DNA of 64,000 bases from Solicoccozyma terricola (taxonomy: Eukaryota; Basidiomycota; Tremellomycetes; Filobasidiales; Piskurozymaceae), in the NCBI GenBank assembly GCA_001600875.1, contig BCLD01000001.1, forward strand, positions 767,375-831,374. Direction: 5' to 3'. Positions 35,512 to 46,360 of the stretch are shown here, piece by piece (within the stretch, counting starts at the first letter, position 1; each line of letters opens with the position of its first letter). A model generated the notes under the pieces. The model was given only the letters and a program-made list of their open reading frames with translations. It did not search any database and was not told the DNA's origin. The translations under genes were made by a program, and so were the position numbers.

Positions 35512-35869
35512 TTAATAGCTGAACATCTCCTTCGATCTAGTAGCAGGACTGCTTGTACTGACAGAGGAGGTGGTTTCCTCTACGTCTGATTGTATCATCC
35601 CTCCTCCCGAATGAGCCGTTCTCGCACCAATGTGATTCAACAAACTCTTTGCCCGATCAGCAAAAGTCGTGTTGTTGACCACTTCTGATTGAAGGTTCTG
35701 AACCACCAGCTGTTGGCTTTGTCCATCTCTCTAGTCACGGGTGTCAAGGAAAGACATTCGGATGAGCTACAAATCGTGAGACAAGCGGTCTTTCACTCAC
35801 CCCTTCATACACGCAGTCAAGGAACTCTATATCCTCGAGGTAGTTCTGGTGTGCAGGAGCGGTGTTCAT
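35512..35869 (-). CDS. Small unknown protein, 88 aa, two exons
   Basis: Exons 35801..35869 and 35512..35709 join at a canonical intron to 88 aa. The product has an amphipathic helical N-terminal half (QNYLEDIEFLDCVYEG, NTTFADRAKSLLNHIG) and a Ser/Thr-rich tail. Its size and helical character recall subunits of small coiled-coil complexes (kinetochore DASH or BLOC-type), but I see no diagnostic motif and do not assign a family. It sits between KAE1 and dynactin p27. Confidence 0.55.
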
Positions 35870-36136
35870 TTCAAAACTGTAGAAGTAGGTGATATGTTGC
35901 AGGTGCACACTCTGATTTGGTTATCATCAAACAGGTGTACCACTGGTTCACGATTCGAAAGGCTCCCTTAGGACTCAGAACAAAGGAAGATCATAGATGT
36001 CACAGTCGTCCATTTCTCGTAAATCTAGTCGTAATATAACCGGGCAGAATCGCCATGCAGAAGCGTCTCATGTCCCCCGTATCCCCGTCGCTTGACCAGC
36101 CATGGTGCCGTCTCGGACTGATGAAATGACGAGGTG

Positions 36137-36982
36137 TCAGGACGTCGGGGCAGGGTTTTCAGTCGCTGCTGGTGGTATCCATCGCGGCCACCTGCGCCAG
36201 AACAGGATGGTATATGCGTCGTTAGACACCCTCATCTCCTTGGCAGTAAATGTACTCACTGAGCCCCAAGTATGGTCAGATACTGCAGCATCATCTTGTG
36301 ATCGGTCTTGATGTGCAATTGAGCATCGGCTGACAGGGTAGCATGACCATAGAACGGTGGTTGTAGAGACATTTCTGATGGGACTGAGTTTGCTGTAATT
36401 ACCACTTTGGCACCTGGATTGAATAGTAGCATCGATGAGAATGATGGACGGAATGGAAACCACCTTCGACGAACCAATTGCGCAACAATTCCCGGTCTTG
36501 GATTGCTTCTCGATGCGGCACATGGGTTCAATGGCGTTATCCGCACCGATGCTAGAGGATTCGATGTCTGCAATAAGGGGTAAATTAGAGTCTGTCAACG
36601 AAGCCTAGTATCATGCCACTTACAGCTAGCAATGCCGATCAAGGTGTCGTTGCCTATCACCATTTCTTCGGAGCAACTGCAAGATCGAGGACCCTTATCA
36701 GCGTGGCCAAGGTGTAGTTGCTGCAATGTTGTGCGACATGACGGACTCGTTGATTATGACGACCCTTTCCTCGATGACACATCGCTCCCCAATGACAACT
36801 GGGCCATGCCTGGCTGTGATCTGGACGAGTGGATGCACGAAGGTTCCTGTGGGGACCGCGGCTGAGTGCTTTGGACGGCCGGGCACCTCGACCACCTATT
36901 CAGTCCTACCTTTCCCTATGCGGACCTCTCCCTGTATGTCTGCATCGACAGCGACGACGGCTGATGGATCTATGGTGAGCAT
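36137..36982 (-). CDS. Dynactin subunit 6 (p27), left-handed beta-helix protein
   Basis: Six exons (36910..36982, 36747..36846, 36624..36676, 36475..36567, 36260..36413, 36137..36191) give 175 aa. Hexapeptide repeats of a left-handed beta-helix run through the protein (PSAVVAVDADIQGEVRIGKG, TARHGPVVIGERCVIEE, MVIGNDTLIGI, IGADNAIEP). The end contains the p27-like NSVPSEMSLQPPFYGHATL. In animals and filamentous fungi p25/p27 form the pointed-end complex of dynactin that links dynein to cargo such as early endosomes. Intron 4 would use the donor GTTCGT. The start codon (36980-36982) is preceded by an in-frame stop. Cyclin C begins only 177 bp away on the other strand. Confidence 0.88.
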
Positions 36983-37159
36983 GCTGGATGTTTTGAGGAT
37001 GTAGGTACGGACGGATGTTGCTCATATGAATTTGCCAGGAACGGCGGAGACGGAGAGACGATTACGTCAGCGCGGACGCAGGAGAGACCGGACGACGGCG
37101 TCGAGAGCTTGAACGATCACCATGAAGGAAGGCACAGCAGCAGAACGGCGGTGGCAGGG

Positions 37160-39176
37160 ATGGCAAGGTGAGCGAGTGGTGGGGTCGCATGGGCGTGGCT
37201 AGCACTGACATGCATGGCTGCATGGCGTTCTCTTCTCTCCAGCAACTTCTGGTCATCGTCGCACTGGTCAGTGAATGTTGCTCGACCTGACACAATATCC
37301 CTTGTCGCTGACCTCCTGCAAAACCCTTTCAGCAACCACTGGCTACTAGACTCGCAATCTATCCGTTCCACTCGCACACTCGACTACCGCTACTGCACAC
37401 CCCGTCAACACGCCTCCATCCAGATCTTCTTCTCCAATATCATCCAGAGGGTCGGCAAGCGGCTCTCCCTCCGCCACATTCCCCTGGCAACAGCCAACAT
37501 ATTCTTCAAGCGGTTCTATCTCAAGTCTGCGTTATGCGAGACAGATCCGTTTCTCGTCGTGTCGGCATGTGTGTACGTGGCGGCCAAAGTGGAGGAGACG
37601 CCGGTGCATATCAAGAGTGTCGTTAGCGAGAGTCGGCATTGTTACAACGGTAAGTCGTATTGGCGGCGAGCGACAGGCGAGCACCGTCTCCCTGAGCGGA
37701 GCGAAGACTGTATCTTCTCCGGGAGCGGATTGAGCACTCGTTTCTTCGCGGGGCGAGGATCAACTTGCGAACGGAGTGACCTGTCTTTCTGCTTCGGCGA
37801 GCGGAGCGAACACTACTCTCTTCTTCGCGAACAGAGTGAGCACTCATCTCTTCCTGGAGCGAACACCATTGTCTTGCGAACGGAGAGGAGATTACTCTTC
37901 CTTCTCCAGCGATCGCAGGGAGCACTCAACTCCTTGCTCCGCAAAGATTGTTGTCCCTTGCAAACGGTCTGATATATTTTTGCGCTCTGCGTCCCGCAGA
38001 ATTACAAATCAAGACTTTTCCTACGGACTATACCAAGCTCGCCGAGATGGAATTCTACCTCCTCTCCGATTTGGATTTCCACCTCGTCGTCTACCATCCG
38101 TACCGCACTCTCTCAGCCGTATGCGGGCGTGATCCGATGGATCCCGGTACTTTCGAGGATGATGAGACTGGTGAAGCAGGCGGTGTGAAGATTGTCGTGG
38201 ATGTAGAAGAAGAGATGGGATCATTCGGAGAAAAGGCTGGGCAGGAGATGCGGGAGGCTGAGAGAATCACGAAAGAGTTTGGAAGAGGCAGTGGCAAGGA
38301 CGTTGGGTATGTGGAGGATTCGATCCTGCAGATGGCCTGGTGGGTGAACGCATGGCTTTTCGGTGCTCCCGGCGATCGGCATCATCTGACGTCGATTTCA
38401 ACGCTTCATACAGGTTCATAGTGAATGACAGCTATCGCACGGATGTCCCACTCAAATACCCGCCTTACATGATCGCCCTCGCTGCGCTCTACATCGCCTT
38501 TATCATCGCTGAGAAAAGCTCGCCGAAGGTAATGGCTACAGTAGCTGCTCAACGTGAAGCACAAACACAAGCTCAAGCACGAGCACAAGCAATAAAATCG
38601 CTCGACTCGGCTGCTCTGGCTTCAGCCATTGACACCCCCGTTACACGACCACCGCGACCAGCCGGGACTCCCGGCAACGTCTCCCCCTCGACCCAGTTGC
38701 CTGCCATCGCGACGAACCAAACCCTTGCAATAGAACAGGGTCGGAAGATCATAGGAAGAGCGCAGGGGGCAGAGCTGTTCGCGAGTCTCAATGTCAACAT
38801 GGGAACGTTATTCTGTGTTGTGGAAGAACTGATCGCAGTGTACCCGGTATGGAGGGAACTGGATCCAGGTCTTGATGCGGATTCTGTAGCCGCGGGTTTC
38901 TTGGCAGACGTCATGATAATCGACATTGCTCGGAGGAACAACATGAGCGCGGAGAGTGGACTGCCTAGCGGACGGAATAGTCCAGCAGCGGCCGGGCCTG
39001 CTAGTGCGAAAACGGACGACAAGCTGTACAAACCAGAGGAGGGTCTCGCCCACTCTGAGATTGTTGGGTTACTGAGCAGGATGCGGGCCGCGCGGCTGAC
39101 TGATGTGGGCCATCCAGATGATGCTGGGATGGGGGTACCTCCGACCACAAGACCGATGAAGAAGGTCAAGCTGTGA
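37160..39176 (+). CDS. SSN8: Mediator CDK8-module cyclin C (SRB11/SSN8)
   Basis: Five exons (37160..37167, 37243..37266, 37333..37649, 38000..38339, 38414..39176) give 483 aa. The first coding exon is only 8 nt. Joined to exons 2 and 3 it gives MASNFWSSSHCNHWLLD, the conserved cyclin C start. The cyclin box follows (QHASIQIFFSNIIQRVGKRL, ACVYVAAKVEETPVHI, LAEMEFYLL, LVVYHPYRTL), then AWFIVNDSYRTDVPLKYPP and MIALAALYIAFII. A Gln/Ala/Pro-rich insert (about residues 270-330) and a C-terminal extension make it longer than animal cyclin C. It partners CDK8/SSN3 in the Mediator kinase module. Intron 3 (350 nt) is unusually long and filled with the GAGCGGAGCGA repeat family. Confidence 0.92.
37664..37935 (+). 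repeat. Degenerate intronic repeat array (GAGCGGAGCGA family)
   Basis: At least seven degenerate units of about 25-30 nt lie inside intron 3 of cyclin C. The cores read GAGCGGAGCGAAGACT, GAGCGGATTGAGCACTC, GAACGGAGTGA, GAGCGGAGCGAACACT, GAACAGAGTGAGCACTC, GAGCGAACACC and GAACGGAGAGG, each usually followed by a TCTTC-rich segment. Similar units occur in introns of RVB1 and ALAS in this window, always on the coding strand. Confidence 0.75.
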
Positions 39177-39398
39177 GGATGATGTCCTGAATGTTGTATG
39201 ATGATGTTTGCCACCCATGCCGGACATGACCCCCCTCACGGACATCAATGTCCGCGGACACGGACATCATTTCCCGCCACCGCGGACATAGGTGACTGCG
39301 ACTGCCCACGCGAACGCGAATGTTCCCCTTTCCCTCATTTCAGCTCGTTGACATCCTCGACCCATCCTCATCTATTCCATTCCACCCACCCTCGCACC
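39177..39398 (+). promoter_or_regulatory. CCT2 promoter with CGGACAT cluster
   Basis: CGGACAT occurs at 39221-39227, 39239-39245, 39261-39267 and 39283-39289, ATGTCCG at 39248-39254, and a CGGACAC at 39255-39261. A pyrimidine-rich stretch leads to the CCT2 start at 39399. Confidence 0.65.
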
Positions 39399-41643
39399 AT
39401 GAACATCTTCGCAGAAGGGGTACGTAGTCAGCGGACACTGCATTCTGTCCCGTAGTACTGACAACCTATCGCTCCTCTCTCCTGCTCCGTTGGGCCCGGT
39501 GTCATCAACCCGTCAATTCTCCCTCCCCTCCCCTCCCCGCCCCTCCCGCGCCTCTCTCACACACAGGCAACCCAAGAAGTCTCCCAGAATGCTCGACTTA
39601 GCAGTTTCGTCGGCGCTATTGCCCTCGGTGACCTCGTCAAGAGTACTCTCGGCCCGCGCGGTCAGAACAAGCTGCTCCAGTCCACCTCGACCGGTGAAAT
39701 AGTCGTGACCAATGACGGCGCGACGATCCTCAAGTCCATCACACTGGACAACCCGGCTGCCAAGATCCTCGTCAACATCTCCAAGGTGCAGGACGATGAG
39801 GTTGGAGATGGAACCACATCAGTCTGTGTGTTGGCTGCCGAGCTGCTGAGAGAAGCGGAGAAGTTGGTCGAGGACAGGAAGATTCACCCGCAAACCGTTG
39901 TGGAGGGGTACAGGATCGCCAGTCGTGCCGCTTTGAATGCGTTGGAGGCTGCTGCGAAAGATCATGGGTGAGTGGCAATTGCAAGTTTACCCTCCTGATA
40001 TCGCCGCCGTTAATCTTTCATGCATTCTCCAGTTCCGACCCTGACCTCTTCCGCGCTGACCTTGTCAACATCGCTCGGACCACCCTCTCCTCCAAGGTCC
40101 TCGCTCAAGACAAGGACTACTTCTCCAACCTGGCTGTGGACGCTGTATTGCGTCTAAAGGTGCGAGAAATTAATGAACTTTCCTTCCGTCCACAGCAGAG
40201 TATTCTGACGCCGCGTCACCTCCTTTCCCAGGGATCAACCGACCTCGACCATATCCAGATCATCAAAAAGGTCGGCGGCAAACTGACAGACTCGTATCTT
40301 GACGAAGGTGAGGGTGTTTCCATTATTGCTGTGGCTTCAACGCTGAACCTTTTCGCCCGCTTCCCAAGGTTTCATCCTTGACAAGAGCATCGGTGTCAAT
40401 TGTCCTAAGCGGATAGAGAATGCCAAGATCCTGATTGCAAACACTTGTGAGTTCCATTGATACCGCGCTTTTCTACCGGCTGCCATACTGATCCTTGCGC
40501 TCCCCGATACGCCAGCCATGGACACTGACAAGATCAAGATCTTTGGGGCGAGAGTTCGAGTAGATGGTACCGGCAAGCTGGCCGAATTGGAGCGAGCAGA
40601 GAAGGCGAGTAAACCTCTCGTCCATATTCCATGATCCAGTGGCTGACCATGCTACACCTTTGCGCTCTCCAGGACAAAATGAAGGCCAAGGTTGCCAAAA
40701 TCGCTGCCCACGGCGTCACCTGCTTCGTAAACCGACAACTTATCTACAATTACCCCGAGTCCCTACTCGCCGAGGCTGGCGTGATGAGTATCGAGCACGC
40801 CGACTTTGAGGGTGTCGAAAGGTTGGCGCTGGTGACTGGTGGAGAGATTGCAAGCACTTTCGATCAGCCAGAATTGGTCAAGATTGGACGGTGTGATGTT
40901 ATCGAAGAGATTATGATTGGAGAGGATAAGGTGAGGGAGGTATCGACCGCTGATTTCTCCTCGTGCTAACGCCTTGGTCCTTATTATCAAGCTCATCAAA
41001 TTTTCTGGCGTTGCTGCCGGAGAAGCATGCACCGTTGTTCTCCGGGGTGCCACAACCCAGATGGTCGACGAGGCTGAACGATCTCTCCACGACGCCCTCT
41101 CCGTCCTCTCGCAGACCGTCAAGGAGACCCGTGTGGTTCTTGGAGGTGGTTGTGCTGAAATGTTGATGAGCAACGCTGTCGAGGAGAGCGCGAGAACGAT
41201 CAAGGGAAAGAAGGCGTTGGCGGTCGAAGCTTTCGGCAAGGCTTTGAGGCAACTACCCACCATTCTCGCTGACAATGGAGGATACGATTCGTCTGACCTT
41301 GTGTCCAAGCTGCGTGCCGCCCACTTTGAGGGTCAGTCGGATGCAGGTCTTGGTGAGTACGAGCAGCGAGGAGATTGAGGGTCTGGACAATAAAGCTGAT
41401 CTGATGTTGCTTGCTTAGACATGGACAAGGGCGAGATCGGATCCATGCGCAAGCTCGGTGTGACGGAGAGTTACAAGCTCAAGAAGCAGGTGGTGGTCAG
41501 TGCAAGCGAGGCTGCCGAGATGATATTGAGGTAAGAATGCATTTCCGACACGCTCCTGCTTGACTCCTCCTGACCAGATCTCTCCTTGAAACAGGGTCGA
41601 CAACATCTTGCGGTCGACACCACGTCGACGGGAAGGTCACTGA
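39399..41643 (+). CDS. CCT2: Chaperonin TRiC/CCT subunit beta
   Basis: Ten exons (39399..39419, 39567..39967, 40033..40159, 40232..40307, 40369..40446, 40516..40604, 40673..40930, 40992..41352, 41419..41530, 41595..41643) give 523 aa, the normal CCT length. Chaperonin motifs are clear: [59 protein letters not shown], and [11 protein letters not shown] near the end. CCT folds actin, tubulin and WD40 proteins in the cytosol. Subunit beta is indicated by [20 protein letters not shown] and [19 protein letters not shown]. Intron 6 (40605..40672) begins GCGAGT and is a GC-AG intron; no GT donor gives an open frame into DKMKAKV. Confidence 0.95.
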
Positions 41644-41845
41644 GGGAGGATTGAGGAATGCCAATGACACGATCTCGACATGTACCAAAAATTCGCCTTT
41701 TAGAGGTTGCAGACTTCTCGCCGTAATGACATGAGATGTTCATGACGCAGTCCTCTACTGAACAGACCCAAAATCACAGCTAAAAAATTCGTAGATCCGT
41801 TTACATCGTTACAAGGGGCCGCAACCATCAGCAGCGCCTTCCGCC

Positions 41846-43888
<2,043 letters not shown>

Positions 43889-44223
43889 GGTGCAAAGAGG
43901 ATAAATCGACGAATCGCGAAATTGAGACAGGGGTAAGTTGGGGAATTCAAAGGGGAGGTTGAGGGAGGGCCTGCTAGGGAGACGGACATGGAGTGAGAAG
44001 TGTCCGTGTGGATGTCCGTAGCGGACATGTGTGCGCCACGGACACTGTTCACCCCATGTCCGGCCTCACTACCCTCCGGGATTCCTCCGCGCCGAACTCC
44101 GGCCGGTGTGGAGCGATATAAAGATGAGAGTGACAGCGTGTTCGATCTCTGAACATCTCATCCATACTTTTCACATATATCTTCACCACATCACTTTCAT
44201 ACCTCATACCTCTATCCATCATC
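43889..44223. promoter_or_regulatory. Divergent promoter RVB1/AKR with CGGACAT cluster
   Basis: Within 80 bases there are six related sites: CGGACAT at 43983-43989 and 44022-44028, TGTCCG at 44001-44006, ATGTCCG at 44012-44018 and 44056-44062, and CGGACAC at 44039-44045. Copies lie on both strands, in the middle of a 335-bp divergent spacer. Confidence 0.65.
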
Positions 44224-46048
44224 ATGACTGCCTGGACCAAGTGAGTGAGGCTGCATGTATCCACTTCTCCTCATCCTTGGCACAGTTCTCTCCATCCTCG
44301 TCTTTTTCTCATTCATTTCCGTAAAAAAAAACCGGCCATTTCTCTGACGCGCTGCCACCACCACCCTCCCTATTGCAGAGAAGTTTTCAAGCTCAACACT
44401 GGAGCAACCATCCCTGCCATCGGTCTCGGTGAGTGTCTCGTGTCTTCTCTATCCACTCCTGTTTCCTGTCTTGGAGTTCTGTATCCTCGTTTTGTCGGCC
44501 GTTGTGCCACCTCATGTTTTCCGCGTGTTCTTGCGCCCCGTGTTTTTGCGTTTCTGTGAAGGTAGCTCTTCTTTTGGGCGATGGCGCGGAAACAAAGGAA
44601 TGCAGCAGAGAATTCGTCTTGTGTCCGTTCATGCATGACGGATTTCAACGGATTGGCATTTCCCTTTGTCCTATCCTACGCAATTCCCACTTGCGACGTT
44701 TTCTCCAATCTCGTGTTATATGGACTGACTGGATCTCCTACTCGTCTTCCACGTCGCGCGTTACACCTTTTTTTCCCCTTAACAGGAACATGGCAATCTG
44801 GTCCCAACGAGGTCCGAAAAGCCGTTTGCGCCGCGTTGAAGGCTGGTTACAGGCATATTGATACGTGAGTCATGATCCCACGACTCGTACGCTCGGTTTT
44901 TTGTTTTCTATAAATTCTTACCCTTCGCAATCGCTCGCAGCGCTCTCGCCTACGGCAATGAAGCCGAGGTCGGTCAAGGTATCGTTGACTCTGGAGTCCC
45001 AAGATCCGAAATCTTCCTTACCTCCAAGCTCGACAACCCATGGCACAAGCGTGTCGAGGAGGGTATCACTACGACTTTGAAGAACTTGGGTGAGGGCGGT
45101 GGTGGTTACTTGGATTTGTACCTCGTGAGTTTGTGCAGACTTCGGGGGTTTGCAGGCTGTGAGCTAAACCGGCCGGTCATTTCTTTGTCTTGTATTTTTT
45201 TGGGGGGGAATTTAGATGCACTGGCCAAGCTCAACCCGACCTGGTGAGTGTTTGTTGCACGTTCCCTTGGAAAAGACCAAGAACAGCATATTCACTCCCA
45301 CATTTCCACCTCTCCAGATGACCTCAAGAAGCACTACGATGATTGGGACTTTACCAAGACCTGGGAGGAGATGCAGAAGCTCCCTGCCAGTGGTCGAGTC
45401 AGGGCCATCGGTGGTGCGTATCCGCCGCTCGTTCTTCCCCCGCGTAGAAGGCGCTCGCTGACTTCCGTTCCGTCCGTCCCGTCCTTCTCCTTCCCTCCCT
45501 CACAGTCTCCAACTTTGGCATCAAGAACCTGAACAAGCTGTTCGAGTCCCCCAACTTCAAAACGGTGCCAGCTGTCAACCAAGTGGAGCTCCACCCCAAC
45601 AACCCATCGCCCAAGCTCATCGAGTTCAACAAGTCCAAGGGTATCCACACTACCGCCTACTCATGTTTGGGATCGACCGATTCTCCATTGATGAAGGACC
45701 AGACTCTTGCTGCAATCGCCAAGAAGCACAACAGGAACATCCAGCAGACATTGTTGGTCTGGGGTTTGCAAAGGGGGTGAGTTGTTTGGCCGCGTAGTTG
45801 GACAACCCGATCCGACCCGGCCCGGCGCCGGCGCTCGCATCATGCTAATTAATACATCTTGCTCGTTCTCCAGCACGTCTGTCATCCCTAAATCCGTCAC
45901 CGAGTCGCGAATCATTGAAAACTTCAACCTTGACGGGTTCAACCTTTCTGACGAGGAGATGAAGCAGCTGAGCTCTTTGCCAGACAGGTTCAAGGTGTGC
46001 GGCGATGACTGGCTGCCAGTCAAGGTCTTTTTCGGTGATGACGAGTAG
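44224..46048 (+). CDS. Aldo/keto reductase
   Basis: Eight exons (44224..44240, 44379..44428, 44786..44864, 44941..45124, 45216..45243, 45318..45413, 45506..45776, 45874..46048) give 299 aa. The AKR catalytic tetrad is visible: Asp and Tyr in HIDTALAYGNE, Lys in IFLTSKL, His in DLYLMHWP. The cofactor region holds VIPKSVTESRI. The closest relatives by pattern are glycerol dehydrogenase/Gcy1-Ypr1 type reductases, which use NADPH on aldehydes and keto compounds in the cytosol. The second intron (44429-44785, 357 nt) is longer than usual. It contains an apparent ORF that I read as chance. The gene shares its upstream region with RVB1. Confidence 0.92.
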
Positions 46049-46360
46049 ATATCTGTTGGAGAGAGATGGGGATTGTAATTCCATGGAAGCAAATCTAAAT
46101 TGTGACATGGACGGAAGAAAAGGAAGCCATGGAAGCCATTTGCCGGTGGCGAGGCGGGAGAGGAGAGGGGCGGAGAGGGGGGAGGTGACTGTCCCACGCT
46201 GCCACGCCCCGCCACCCGCCACCCACCGCCACCCGCCGCCACCCACCTTGGTAGCTCGTCTCACCCACGACGACCATGTCCATGTCTTGCCAGTCCATGT
46301 CTTCCATTCGTACACAGACCACATGTCCCCCCATCCTCCACAACATCACTTCAGCTCACC
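46049..46360. promoter_or_regulatory. Upstream region of GT90 gene with GCCACCC repeats
   Basis: The 312-bp spacer contains a run of GCCACCC/GCCGCCACCC units at about 46201-46246, followed by several CCATGTC motifs close to the start codon at 46361. Confidence 0.6.

Noticed and set aside
37676..38000. Coding continuation of cyclin C through intron 3 in the ORF ending at 37972
   Set aside because: The residues are repeat-derived and stop before the conserved LQIKTFP block. Splicing 37649/38000 gives the family sequence.
44429..44785. ORFs inside intron 2 of the aldo/keto reductase
   Set aside because: They have no AKR features. The spliced frame joins AIGLG to TWQSGPNE as in the family.
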